From the NCBI GenBank assembly GCA_030267565.1, contig BRXU01000019.1, positions 1,476,501-1,540,500 of the forward strand: a DNA stretch of 64,000 bases, given 5' to 3'. The stretch comes from Pleodorina starrii (lineage: Eukaryota > Chlorophyta > Chlorophyceae > Chlamydomonadales > Volvocaceae). The first letter of the stretch is position 1. Each line of letters begins with the position of its first letter. Below, one piece after another: positions 12,470 through 25,194 of the stretch. Under the pieces are notes generated by a model. That model made no database searches. It saw nothing but the letters and a program-made list of their open reading frames with translations, and was not told the origin of the DNA. A program made the translations under genes and the position numbers.

Positions 12470-13020
12470 GGTTACGTTCCATCGATTTGCCTGCGGGCTA
12501 TAACGATAGTGCTGAGTGTCCTAAGTGCATAGTCGTGGAGGTCGTTGCAGCATGCTCGGGCTTCTTTGCTGCCCGTGCGTAGGTTGTGGAGTAGAGGGCG
12601 TGAGTCCTTCCTGATGGTGCCCGCAAAGCCGAGGCTGATGGCTTCCTGCGATGTGTAACGAACTTTCCATCCGGCTTCCGTGAGGCAGCTTGGCCAGTTC
12701 TGCGTGTTATATGGCCTTGTCGTGCTGTTTCTGCGTGTGGTCTGTGTCAGCACTCAGCAGTGTAGCCGACCTCAACAATGTACACTGTGTGCTGGCTGGC
12801 TGGGGTCCCATGTACCATGCTGCTTGCGCTTCATGGAGGGGGATGTCGAGTAGGAGGAGTGTATCGGGCCGCATTTGGAGGTGTTCATTTCTCATCCGTG
12901 ATTTCCAGGAGCAGCCAGTTGGGCAGGCGTGTGCAGGCCACGTAGTCTGGTCGGGTATCCACGGGGCCGACGTCCATTACAATGTAGCGGCATCCATTGG
13001 ACCCCCGGGCTACTAGCGTA
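12470..13020 (-). pseudogene. Decayed retroelement-type coding relic
   Basis: Read on the - strand, three frames in turn give pieces that fit one ancestral protein: VDTRPDYVACTRLPNWLLLE, then MRPDTLLLLDIPLHEAQ, then VYIVEVGYTAEC, DTDHTQKQHDKAI, HAELAKL, and finally LTEAGWKVRYTSQEAISLGF. The order RPD...VEV.Y...Q.HA.L...L..AGW.V resembles a C-terminal endonuclease-like module found in some non-LTR retroelement and host proteins. At least three frameshifts or stops break it, so it is a relic and not a gene. The assignment is from pattern memory, not from a search. It borders the truncated PES-like fragment. Confidence 0.35.
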
Positions 13021-14098
13021 CTGTTAACAGTTTGGACTGCCGGGTTGTGCCGCTATATGTACAGCTCACTTTCGGCGGCATATAGCAGCCTGCGTCAAGA
13101 TGGTTGCACAGGATGCAATGTCCGACGACACAGGCAGCCAGGTATCAATGGTTTCTGAAAGCGGCTCGCAAGCTTTGCGTGCCATATATGGCCATACCAG
13201 CAGTCCAGCACCCTCCAATGGCAGCAGTAGCTGAGGCTGAGGACTCAGCGGCTGCTGATGGCCCCATCCGTCCACTTGATCACTCTGGGAACGCCACTTC
13301 ATTATTCATGGCTGGTTCATGGCGGAGCAGGCTTTCTCTTCGTGGGTCAGCGAGTTCATGGCGTGCTTCATGGGAAACTTCTGCCATGCGGAAGACGGAT
13401 CCGGCCGCGCGGTGACTTGCTGCTCGCCCTCCTGTTGCAGCTGCTGCTCATCTTCCACTTTGGCCCAGCCCAGGGGCAAGCCCTCGTTGTCGAGTCACTC
13501 CCCCTGCTCGGCAACTGGCTTTGGCTTAGCTTCCAGCTCAACTCCAGCACAACTCCTGGGACGGCAGGGTCACAGCAAAAGCCACATGAGCCCCACGGCC
13601 ACCATCCCGTGAAGGTTTCCCCCGCCCTGTCCACTGCGCCCACTCCGTCTGACCATCTGGTCAGCTAGGATGCGAGAGTTACAATGAGGGACCAGTAGGG
13701 TCCTGCGCTGGCGCATTCTGAGTCAACTCAGAACCTCACGGGCCTGCCGACTGCAGACCAGCCCCCTCCCTCGCGTCCGCTCATCTTTGAGGGAGGGTTG
13801 GTCCCATGGGACCCACCGGCGGTTAGTGCTAGGCCAGCTAGGCCCCAGGTGCTAGCACGGGGCCCTCGTAGCGCCCCTCGGGCCGCAACCGAAACACCGC
13901 ACTGCAGCGCTCGGCAGGCCTTCCCGGGTTCCCGCCACGAGCCAGCCCGCAATGCAGATATGCAGTGCGGTGCAGCGCTGCGCGGGTCGGAGCTGTGCGG
14001 CCTCCTCAGGTCCCTCCTCAGTCCTCCCCTCCTCAGTCCTCCCCTCCCCTCCGCACTCCTCCCCTCCCTTCCCCTCCCCTTCCCTCACCCCTCCTCAC
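13021..14098. other. Unassigned stretch where the PES-like gene should continue
   Basis: If the gene to the right were intact, the rest of its acyltransferase domain (about 200 residues) should be encoded here or further left on the - strand. I found no such exon in any frame. No other domain is visible. Confidence 0.4.
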
Positions 14099-17076
14099 CG
14101 GCAGCCAACAGGCGGTACATGGCGGTGGGGGTGACCCGCACCGCCCCGAACGACTGAAACATGTTGCCCATAAAGGCCGGGGGCAGCGTCTCCTCGCCAC
14201 TGCCACTGCCACTGCCGTTCCCATTGCTGCTGCTGCTGTTGCTGCCGCGCTCGCTCTTTTCTCCCGCCGCCACAGGCCGCGCGCCCGCATCCCCGGCGCC
14301 GCTGCCCGCCTCGCCCCCCTCGTCTTCTCCCGCCTGCCTGAACAGCCCGGGGTGCGCCAGACCCCGCATGAGGATGCCCCGCTGATTGAACACCTCCTGC
14401 ACCATCACCTGGTCGGTCGATACGGGTACGGCAGGGACGAGCCCGGGGTGGCACAGCGCCGCTTAGGGTGTGTGTGGGTGTGCAGCGCAGTTTTTTGCAG
14501 TTTGCAGTTTGCTGTGTGCTGCGCAGGAGCAGAGCAGAGCGAAGCGCAGGAGGCAGGACCGAGTCCAGGGAGGCACACGTCAGCTTCACCGCATGGCGCA
14601 AAGGAGGAGAAGAGAGAGCCTGCACTTCACCACCTGCGCTGCCGCCACCCGCCTACACGTCAAAGAAGACCTCGGACAGTGGCAAAGGCGGCGTCATTGA
14701 CCCAGCCTAGCAGTCTGACTGGCCGTGGGTCTTGCCGGCGGTCCCAGGGTACCTCTTTCTTAACCCCTCATCACCCGACCGCTACTTGCCGCTACACAGC
14801 GGCCAGAGGCACGCAGTCAAGCTCTGTCGCACCCCCCGGTCCTCCCGGTCCCCTCCGCGATCAATCATCTTTGTCGCGCATCTGTTCGCGCATGCGCCGC
14901 AACGCCCTCTGCTCCTCCGTCCTCGATCTCATCTCCTCCGTGTCATTCACCCGAGAGCATAACCCAACCTCAACGCCCCGCCCCGCCATCGACGACCAAC
15001 CACACTTCACACCGCACCCACGTGTCGGTCACTCACCGACATGTCGAACGCGTAGAGCTGGTGGTTGCCCACAAACAGCAGCGGACCGTCCCCGAAGTAC
15101 TCGACCTCCGCCTCCGCCCCCTCCTGGTCCCCATGCTGCTGCTGCTCCTGGTCGTGGTGGTGGTGGTGGTGGTGGTGGCTGCTCTCTCCATGCGTGTTGG
15201 TCGTTGCCACCAGGCCGCTGCCGTCCTCCTCCGCGTGTTGCTGCTGCTCCTGCTGCTGCTGGTCGTGTCTCTCCCCGACCCGCTCCGGCCGGTGCCTCTT
15301 CCGGTGCGGCAGCCCCTCCAGCCCCAGCACCCGGCTGCCGTCCGGCAGTGTGGACAGGAAGACGGGGCTGTTGAGCTCCCGCAGCCGGGAGGTCCAGGAG
15401 GAGGCGTAGCGACCAATCTCCTGAGGGGGGCGGAGGCGGGGAAGAAGTGGACGGAGTAATGCAGAGTAATGCGGCGCAGCGAAGGTAATCGAGAGGCGAC
15501 GTTGAGAGGAAAAAGAGGAGGTGGAGGGGGAGGAGGAGGAGAAGCCAGGGGGGAAGTGACAGGTCCTTGAGGAGCACCGAAAGGGCACTGCGCCGCCGCC
15601 GTTGGGCCAGTACATGCGGCCAAACGGGCAGCAGCCCGCCTGCCCTGCCCTGCCCCTGCACCCCTCGACTCCTCCAAATGCGCAACCACCGCCCTCAGGC
15701 CTTGCCAGCGCACCCCCAGACCCCACCTGTGTTCCTCCGTGCCCCAGCAGACCCCGCTGCATCGCCTTGCGTGCCGCCACAGCCCAGCCCCACCCCCGAC
15801 CCCACGTGGGGCCAGCTGCCGTACCTGCTCGTTGGGGACCTCCACGGGCGCCGCGGTGCCGAACGCATTGACGTCCACGCCCGGCCGCACGGGCGAGCTG
15901 AACACGCGGCGGCGGATGTAGAACCCCTCCTGGTCCAGCAGCGGCAGCAGCTCGCCACCCGGCTCGTACAGCAGCGCGTGGCCCGAGTCGGGGAGCACCT
16001 GCAGGAGCGCGACCGAGGGGTTAGGTCAGGTTTCGGGGGCAGACTACCAGACCCATGGGTCACGTCAGGCACATGTGGGATTCTGTGAATTGGGTCACGT
16101 CAGGATGTGCGTCTGCAGCTGGGACCCCGTCCTGGGCTATACGGGCTGGGCTGGACGTTTGCTGGGCACCCGGGGGAGGGGGACACTGGGGCTGAGCCGG
16201 GTGCTGCGTTGGCGGCGACGGCGGGTCGCATCTTGCATGCATGGGCGCGCATAACGGCATAAGGCGTTGGCCTGGCCGTCCGGCGATGCCGCAGGCAGCC
16301 GGCCGTCCCTCCCCCTCCCTGACCACCGGGGTATCTCAGTCTCTCCATGCGCGAGGCAGCCAAGCACCAGGCGGCCCGGCAGCCTGGCCGCCCGCACGCT
16401 GCTGCTCCTTACCCTTTTGAACGCCCTCTGCAGGGTCTCCACCAGCCTCTGCGCCTCCTTCTCAGAGCCAAGCACCACATCCTGGCCCCCAGCCAGCACC
16501 AGGGTCCGCTGCCGAATGGAGGGCAGGCGGGGACCCACCATCCTGGGTGTCCAGGGAGGAATGGAAAAGGGGGGAGAGATTATGGTAAAGCGGTCCAAAA
16601 GGCGAGACGGCTGGCTGGCTGGCATACGAGAGGGCAGGAGGTGGGTGGCAAGGCGCTGATTGCAAGTCCGCGCGGGACGGGGGAAGCGGGTTGAGGCCGG
16701 TTGACCTGCCGGGACTTGAGGAAGCCGACATTGCGGTTTCTGCTGGAGTGGCGCACTCCGTTTCTGGAACGAATCAGCGCCAGCGGAGCCATAGCCATAA
16801 CTCCTTGGAACTAGACAAAAAGAAAAGGACGCGGTGCATTCCGCACCCCGAAGCGGGTCGGGCATCAGAGCACCGAAACGCCGGCGGCAGCACGGCGCGG
16901 GCGTGGCCCAGCCTCCAGGCCGGTGGAGACACGGCGCAGCAGCCCGCGGCCCATCCGCCGCCTCGGCCCCCCACGCACCTGATACCCTCCTCCAGCATCT
17001 TGAGTCGGCACAGGAACGCGGCTGGCGTGAGGTGGCTGGAGATCTGCTCCACCTGGGCCAGCGCCCGGTTGAGGGC
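14099..17076 (-). pseudogene. Phytyl ester synthase/DGAT-like gene fragment, 5 exons, both ends missing
   Basis: Exons: 17076-16979, 16542-16413, 15998-15825, 15420-15037, 14408-14099, with matching phases and GT/AG ends (1,096 nt). The product matches the plant PES family (esterase/lipase domain followed by an LPLAT acyltransferase domain), which esterifies phytol and diacylglycerol in plastids. Visible parts are the end of the alpha/beta-hydrolase domain (TLVLAGGQDVVLGSEKEAQR, then DSGHALLYE with the acid and His of the triad) and the start of the acyltransferase (GPLLFVGNHQLYAFDMS, FNQRGILMRGLAHPGLF, FGAVRVTPTAMYRLLAAG). The nucleophile-elbow half of the hydrolase and the last part of the acyltransferase were not found. 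The frames are clean, so this may be a recent truncation, or a gene with distant exons I missed. Exon 4 carries a Gln/His-rich insertion. Confidence 0.7.
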
Positions 17077-17639
17077 CTGAGGGGCCGGGGGCGAGGGGCC
17101 GGGGGCATTGCGGAATCGGGGGCATTGCGGAATCGGGCAGAAGGCGGGAAGGGGGAGAAGGCGGGAAGGGGCGTATCTGGGCGGTCGGGAAGGAGGTCAG
17201 ATCTCTGGCGGCTCCACACCTGGTACAGACGCCGACCGACCGGATCCAGGGGGGTGCGGTGTCCGCCCCTGCTGCGGTCAAGGGATCCGGCATACGGCGT
17301 GGCCGCCGCTTCAGGCGAAGGAGGGCGCGTGTGCACTCCGCGCATTACGCACCCAGCGCAAAAGCGCGCCCCTTTGGTGGCGCACCGTGCTTCGACACCC
17401 CATTGGTCCCTGCCGATCCACGGGTCCGGGACGTGGTCGATGGGGCGGTTCACGGGGACGCCACGAGAGCCGTGTCGTACTTCGTGTCGTACATGCGCCG
17501 AGCGGCTCATGTCCCCCATGTCGTTTCCCCGTCGTTCCCCCGAATGCATCCCATCTCCTCTCGCTTCTCCCTCCCTGGTAAGCAACCCCGTCGCCTCCGT
17601 TCCTTCGCTACGATGCGCATTTCTCCTTCGCTGGGCAAT
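17077..17639. other. Unassigned spacer between the PES-like fragment and the Copia fragment
   Basis: It contains a short duplicated phrase (gggggcattgcggaatcggg, at about 17,100-17,135). No hydrolase N-terminal exon could be found on the - strand. Confidence 0.4.
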
Positions 17640-18296
17640 GGGTCGCCGCCGCTGCCACAAACACTGTGCAGAAGACTCCATGGAGTCGGATTCGAAGGCG
17701 TACCGTGTGCTGCTGCCTGATGGGCGGCAGATGGTGAGCCGCGACGTCGTGTTTGATGAGCACGCTGTTGGGCTGGAAGGCCACACTGATCCGCAGTACA
17801 TTTCAGTAGAAGTTGATGATGATGACGGGGAGATGCCAGGGCCCGTGGTTGATGACGGGGATGACGAGCAAGAGGAGTTGGTCGGAGATGTGGATGAGTC
17901 TCCTTCCGGCATGTCGTCGCCCCACAGTGGCGGTGGCGGTTCAGGTTTTGGAGGCGGGGGGAGCAGATCTGGTTCTGGCGCCTCGTCGCCTTCCTCCGGT
18001 GGGGTCTCAGGGTCTCCGTCTCACGGAAGTGCCAGCGGGGGGGGAGGATTCTGTGTCAGGTGAGTCCGGTGCCGTGGGAGCATACTAAAGCTCCGGGACT
18101 GGGTCAGCCGCAGGGTCTGACGCCGTGGGAGCAAACGATAGCTCCGGCGTGCAGTCTGCTGAATGAAGATGAAAGTGAGCAGTCTCTGGTGCCGGCACGT
18201 CGTGTGTCTGCGCACGCGAACAAAGGCGTTGCTCCTGATCGTCTCACCCTTGGGGCCATTCCGGAGGTCCCCACCACGCATGAGGATGGCTAACAC
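17640..18296 (+). mobile_element. Ty1/Copia polyprotein fragment
   Basis: From about 17,670 the + strand reads AYRVLLPDGRQMVSRDVVF, the hallmark of the integrase C-terminus in Copia elements. An acidic, Gly/Ser-rich linker follows (DDDDGEMPGP..., GSGFGGGGSRSG). The frame stops at 18,061. In a shifted frame it resumes with RRVSAHANKGVAPDRLTLG, which resembles the stretch just before reverse transcriptase in Copia polyproteins. No reverse transcriptase, RNase H or LTR is present, so this is a piece of an element. Confidence 0.7.
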
Positions 18297-19694
18297 AAAA
18301 GATGAAACAACAACGGCAGATGCCCCGTAGGCCCCGCCCCAACTAACGCCGCCAATGCGGCCAAAGCGACGACAACCCAAACACACACGCAGGGATGCCG
18401 TGGACCCCACAGACCACCCCACGAAACCGTCGCACCGCATGGGCAGCACGACGCGATTACCCGTGCACGAACGGGAAACCCGTGATGCCGTGTACCGCCA
18501 GCCATACCGGGCGGGCTAGACCTATGAAACGACTGTACGACATCTTACCGTATCCCGAGGGTTTCACGTGAACAACGTTGCAAAATCCGACAGCAAACAA
18601 CCTGGACTGACCTAGAACCTACGAATCTACGCAAATCCGCAATCTCAGGAATTAAGGAAGGTAGGTAAACTGACGGCGACGGTAAATGTGACCCGACACT
18701 GAGTTCGGCTTAAGGTATTTACCTACGTATCTTGCTACAACAGAGCTGCCAGCTGCTGCTGCTGCTGCGTCCCGTTCCCGTTCCCGCCAGCGCTTCGGCT
18801 CGGTTCGTTCCCGTCTTAAGCGCATCCGCTAGCGGTAGGTGGCCCCCGTCGCGCCATTGCGCCATTCTACCAATCGCCGCACGGCAGACGGCAGAAGGCA
18901 GACGTCACGTACCTACCCCAGGAATGCAACCCCCTGCCCTGCTGCCGTCTGACCGCCAGCGTGCGGTCCAAACCCACAACGACGCGCCATCAGGCGCCTC
19001 CATCCCGAATAACGGCTGGTCCATGTATGCATGTCCATGCATTGTACTCCACACGTACGGGGGAACAAAGTACGTACAAAGAGAGCACAGAAGAGGCAGG
19101 CGACCAAGAAGAGAAGTAACACCGACGCACCTACCCGACCTCACAGCGAGCCCGGACGGCACGTACTGCGCCGCGATGGAGCCCGGGTTGGGTTGGAGCA
19201 GCCGCCTGTGGGCGCCGCCCACCGCCCAGCAAGTCCCTGACCCGCCTCAACCGCCCTCAGCTACCGGTATCGCCGCAGCCCCAGCCACAACGAAGCGGTC
19301 TGCGCACGTACGTCTACAATGCACCTCCTCGCCGTAACGCCACGACCCGATCGAACGCAGCGCGCCCACCCCGCCCCCACCAGCAGCAGTACAAAGCAAG
19401 CAATGATTCCCCTCCAAGTGCGCCCACCCCGCCCCGCTCCGATACGTGCTCCCCAACCCACCCCTCCAACCCCCCCAACCCAACCTAACCCAGCCCACCC
19501 CTCCAACCCAACGTCAGCTCCCGGTTTCCCCCGCAGTGAGTTGCGGAACCCTAACCCCCCCCAACCCCCCAACCCCACCACCACCGCCACCACCACCACC
19601 ACCACCACCGCCGCCGCCACCACCGCCGCCGCCGCCTCCAGCCAGTCAACCGAGCCCAAGGACCGCCCCCTCCCTCCCTGCCTCCCTCCCTCCC
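18297..19694. other. Downstream flank of the topoisomerase gene
   Basis: No domain was recognised. One possible final topoisomerase exon was considered at about 19,270-19,300 (-), but it adds only a few residues and has no supporting homology. The part at 19,330-19,680 is C-rich simple sequence. Confidence 0.4.
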
Positions 19695-22600
19695 TCACAA
19701 GTACGCGGCCTTCTGCTGCTCACTCAGTTCCCCCCACTCCGCCCCCAGCAGCCGGGACATCTCACCCAGACTCGCTCCAGGGTGGGCCGCCCGCAGCGCC
19801 GGCCGTCGCTGCTGGCAGAACCGGATGTACGGATTGGGCCGCGACGTCGCCGCCGCCGCCACCGCCACCGCCGTCGGCGCGGCGGCGCGCGCTGCTGGCC
19901 GCTTGCGGCCCGCCGTCGCCGCCACCGCCGCGGCCTTCACGGACTCATCAGCCTCGGACCCGCTCTCGGACGACGCCGCCATTCCGCCAAACCGCCGTTG
20001 GCCCTCGTCACCCAGCGCACGCCACTCGGCGGCGATGCGGCTTACGGCCTCCCTGTACGGCACCTCCTCTGCGCCCGCCGTCGACTTGATCTCCTGCCAG
20101 CGCCGCTGCAGGAAGAGCATGTAGCCTGATTTGGACCGCTGGGAGGACGATGCGACCGCGCCGGCGGCGGCGGCGGCGGACTGCGCCGTGGAAGGGAGGG
20201 AATCGCCGGGGTCCAACCGGGGAGGCGGAAGCAATGGAGCAGCTGTGAGTTGGAGTAGTTGTGTGGAGTCGTGCAGGCATCCAACCCCCTCATCCCCTAA
20301 GCCCGACAGCCTTATGTGTGTATGGGGGGGGGGGGTCAGGGAGTGACATGCTCCTTTATATAACAATGAGGGGGGGCAGGCGGCGCCCACCTTCGCCCCA
20401 CCTGCTGGCGCCATCCCACCCCCACACCACCATTACTTCAAGCGCCATCTCCTTCCTGACCCACGCACACGGCCACAGTTGTTTATTGTTATGATCATCA
20501 TTATTATTATTATTGTCGTTATACTTATCATTCTTAAGGTTATTGTTCTTGTTTGGCACACGGCCAGCAGCAGGCCCCCGAGAGCAACATGCCTTCCTGC
20601 CTCCCCTCCTCACCACCTCCCCAAGACCCCGACCGACCAACCTTTCTGCCGCCCACCTTGACCCCGCCCTTGGCCGCCCGGCCCGCCGCCGCCGCCGCCG
20701 CCGCGGCGGCTCCTCCGTCGGCGCCAGCGCCCTTCCGGGCTGCGGCGGTCGACGCGGTGGCGCGCCCCCTCCCCCTCCCGCCCCGTCCGCGGGTGGGCGG
20801 CAGGCCCTGGGCCACTCGCGCCTCCTGCCGGGCCCGTTTCGCTGCCAGCAGCTGCACCGCCGTGGCGAGGTCCACGTCCTTTTGGGGGGGGGGAGAGGAG
20901 GAGGGAGGGGTAGAGCATGACAGTCCAAAGAGGCCAGGGGCGAAGACCAGGGGCTTAGTATCCGTACGCCCCCCCCCAAATAAAAGATTCAATGAAGGAC
21001 ATCCGTCTGACACCCAACCGCAACACAAACCATACCATCACAACACATCAATAAACCCGACACCAATAAAACCGCCTTCAACTGAAATCATCGCACGAAT
21101 CCGCGTCCGCCGCTCGAAGCCCCTCCCCCGCCCGCTCCGCCCACCCCGCCTGCCGAACACCCGTCCATGCCGATGCATGGTGGCGGCGCCTCGCCACCCC
21201 CACCCCACCACCGCCCCACCCCGTCCGTAGTGTACGGCGCCTGGCTCACCATGGGTGAGGTCCACTTCCCCAGGCTGGCCGAGATGCCGTTGTGCGCCAC
21301 ATAGGGCCCGAATGGTCCCGTGTTGGCCACCACCGGAAGGCCGTCCTCCGGGTGGGGGCCCAGCTCGCGGGGCAGCGCCAGCAGACCCAGAGCCTGGGGC
21401 AGGGTCACGCTGTGGAGAGTCAAGCCCTGCGGCCAGGGGGTTCGAGAGGGCGGGAGGGAGGTAAAAAGAAGATACCGGGAGGGAGGGGATGGGGTTAGGG
21501 TTGGGGAGGGGTTAGAAACGTAGGATGGACAAGAAAGGAGTGGGGGGTAAGGAATGGAGAAGGAGTCAGGGCGGGCGGGTGCATGGTGGCGGCGGCCACC
21601 GCGCTCCAGGCCGCTGTACATGCCTCCGACCCACCGACCCAAAGCCCCGCATTGCGAGAGTAACGCAGCGCTGCCAACCCAATCAGCTCCAGCCCCCCAA
21701 GCCCCCACCCCAGCAGCCTTGGGGGCTCCGAACCGCCCACTCATGTCGCCACCCCCCCCCCTTCGCGCACTGCCCCACATTCACCTTGGCCTTGGGTATG
21801 GCCGCCCGCTTGGGTTTGGCGGCCTGCGCGACCGCCTTCTCCTCCTCCTCCTCATTGCCCGCCTCCCCCTCCCCCTCCCCCTCCGCCTCCGCCACGCCCT
21901 GTTTCGCCTTGCGCCCCCTCTTGCCGGCCCCCGCCGCCACCGCCGCCGCTTTCTTCTTCGGCTTCGTCTTCTTGTCCTTTGGCGCTTTGGGCGCCGTGTC
22001 GCCTAGCTGTATGTACAGCCCGTACGGCCCCAGTCGTACCCACACCGGCTCGCCCGTCTGCGGGTGGCGCCCCAGCAGCCGCTCGGTGGCATTGGCGGCG
22101 GCGGCGGCGGATGACGACTGGCCGTCGCTACCCTCGCCCTCCGAGTCCGTGGAGGTGCCTGCATTACCAGCCCCCCAAAACGGGATCAGAGGAGGGCGGG
22201 CGTGCGGGCAAAGGCGCGTGTTGGGGCTTTAGTACTGCCGCCCACTGCCGTCGCAAAGCTGGCTGGCGCAAGGGTTACCGGTAGCCTTTTGGGTGGGGTT
22301 GGGGAGTTTGAAGAGTGATTTTGGGTGGGGGTGGGGGGGAAAGAGGACTCGCAGCTGTGGTGTAACTGAGGCGGCTGGGGGGAAGGGGGGCGGGGGGAGA
22401 ATGGTGGCACGACTCATGCAAAGGGGGCTGGGGGCTGTGGGGGCTGTGGACGGCAGGTGGTGCAGCAGGTGGTGGGTGGGTCGGGTAAGACGGCTGTGCT
22501 GGAGCCCCGCATCCGCCGTACATCGCCAGGCCCCCTCCGTGGCCCTGCTCCGTGTGTCCCACTTGGGGGTTTCAGTGGACCTCCCCCCCTCCCAGCAGGG

Positions 22601-25157
22601 TACCTCGTTGCGGTCATCGCAAAGGCCGCCTCCCCCCGCCTCCCTCCCCCCCGCCCGCCCGCATGCCATCAATCCCGTACATCCCACACATCCCTTCACT
22701 CGCTACCACCAGCGGCGACGATGAGCAACCACGCGCTCGTCCCTCCACGCCCCCGTCCCTCCATCCTCCTACCCACCCACCCACCCCTCCCCCAACCCGG
22801 CCACTCCATTCCCCCCCTCCCACCCACCCTGCAGCAGCTCCCCTCCGCCTCCCCCCGCAGTCAGACTCAGTCTCAGCATCGGCCGCGCGTAGTCGCACTG
22901 CACCGCCTCATCCGCGTACAGCGAACAGCCGATGAAGCCGCCGTAGCGGGAGGGCTTGAGAACCAGACGACCGCGACCGCACTTGGGACACAGACGCGGG
23001 TCGGGGCAGGACGAGGGAGAGGGAGAGGACGAGGGAGAGGGAGAGGGAGAGGGAGAGGGAGAGGGAGAGGGAGAGGGAGAGGGAGAGGGAGAGGGAGAGG
23101 GAGAGGGAGAGGGAGAGGGAGAGGGAGAGGGAGAGGGAGAGGGAGAGGGAGAGGGAGAGGGAGAGGGAGAGGGAGAGGGAGAGGGAGAGTTAGAGGGAGA
23201 GTGCGAGGGAGAGGGCGAGGGCGAGGACGAGGAAGAGGTAGAGCGAGAGGAAGAGGGAGAGGGAGAGGGAGAGGGAGAGGGAGAGGGAGAGGGAGAGGGA
23301 GAGGGAGAGGGAGAGGGAGAGGGAGAGGGAGAGGAAGAGGACGAGGGAGAGGGAGAGGAAGAGGGAGAGGGAGAGGGAGAGAAGAAGTAGCTGTCCAGCG
23401 TCGTGTCGAGCATGTCGTACACTTGCGTCGTACGGATGGCGCCCATGGACGCGACGGCGGCGTTGAAGGGGCTCCAAAAGGCCGACAGTACGGCACGCCA
23501 GGCGGCCCGGCCGCCTGTGGGGATCGGGGGCGCGGGGGGGTGGGGTGGGGGGAAGGGAGGGTGGGGTGGGGGGAAGGGAGGGAAGGGGGGGGTGGGGGCG
23601 GGAGGGGGGGAGAGGAGAGGGGGGAAAAGGGGAAAGGGGAAGTGGGGCCTCGGTTGGGGGAAGTGACACAGGCCGGAAGGTAAGGTAAGGGAAGGGAAGG
23701 GAAGGCGGCATGTCCAAGTACTGAAGCCGGACTTCATCGTTTATCGTTCATCGTTCGGCCGACACGGAGGCGCCCAGGAAGGGGCACACACGCACGCACG
23801 CAAATGCAGGACACACACGCACACATGCACACACACGCAGCCAAAGCGCTTTCGCAGCGGAACTCAAGGCAAGGCCACATGCGCACGCAACGTAACTTTG
23901 CACGCCACCCGCGATCCCTCCCCTCCCCCAAGTAATTGCCACACCCACCACTCGCCAATACGGTACCCCCGGTGGGGAACGCCATCACCACCCCACCCCA
24001 GCCCACCCCAACCCCGCTCCCCCGCCCCCGCTCCCCCGCCCCCCCTCTCCCACCTGCCACGTCATCCAGCTGCCCCTCCACGTGGCTGGTGAAGTCGTAA
24101 TCCACATAGGTGGGGAAGTAGTGCTCCAGGAAGGCGCACAGCACCCGACCCAGGGAGGTGGGCAGCAGGGAGCGGCCCTCGCGAACAACGTAGCCGCGGT
24201 CCTGGGGGGAGGGAGAGGGCAGGGAGGGAGGGAAGGGAGGGAAGGGAGGGAAGGGAGGGAGGGTGGGAGGGGTGGGAAATCAAGCAGATGCCGCCACAGA
24301 GGAGGGACGGAGGCGATGGTGGCGAACAGACCCAGGATCCAGGGAGGGAGGGAGGGAGGAGGTGCAGGGGGGAAGTGGGGAGGAAGAGTTTTGGGTGAGG
24401 GGCGAGCCACCCACCCACCACGCCCACGGCTCCCTGCCGCGGCCCCCTGACCCTGATCACTGGAGCAGCCCTGCTCACTGGGGGTGTCTTCTTTCTTGCC
24501 CCTGACCCACCCACGCTCCCCTCACGTGCGCACACAACCGGCCACAACCGGCCACAGCCACACCCAACATCCTCCCCGACCCCCCTTAGACAACCCTACC
24601 TCCCCCTCTTCCCCTCTCCCCCCTCTCCCCTACCTCCCCCCTCTCCCCCACCTCCCCCACCTGCAGCAGCGACATGATGGGTGCGTAGGTGGAGGGTCGC
24701 CCGATCCCCCTCTCCTCAAGCGCCTTGACCAGGCTAGCCTCCGTGAAGCGGGCGGGGGGTCGGGTGCTGTGCTGGCAGGGGGACACCGGACCGGGGCGCA
24801 GGGGGGAGCCAACCTGGCAAATGGGGGGAGGAGGTCAAAGAGGGGAGGGGGGAGGGGGGAAGGTTAAAAGGGGGGGAAGGGGGGAAGGTTAAAAGGGGGG
24901 GCCGGGCGGGCGGGGATAGATCGAGGGGAAATCGGTTGAGGAGGTGGTGACGGGGCTGATGAGCGGTCACAAGACGAAGTCGGGGGATCCATCTGTGCCT
25001 CCTAGCGCAAGGCGCATTTGGGTACGAAGGGTTTGCGGCGCCCCGCCCGTCACCGGGCTGGAGCGTCCATCGACGAGGGGACTGCCCAAGACACGGTACG
25101 ACACGGTATGGGAGACGGGCGAGCGGGGGGGGGGTAATGAGAAAAAAGATGATAGAA

Positions 25158-25194
<37 letters not shown>

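Noticed and set aside
13104..13668. + strand open frames in 13.1-13.7 kb
   Set aside because: They have no motif, composition-driven amino acid content and no splice logic linking them to anything.
22956..23390. Glu-Gly-rich frame on the + strand over the hexamer array
   Set aside because: It is antisense to the Ser-Pro coding exon of the topoisomerase, which has homologous sequence on both sides of the repeat.
24082..24450. + strand frames across topoisomerase introns and exons
   Set aside because: They run antisense through exon 11, which has clear topoisomerase sequence on the - strand.
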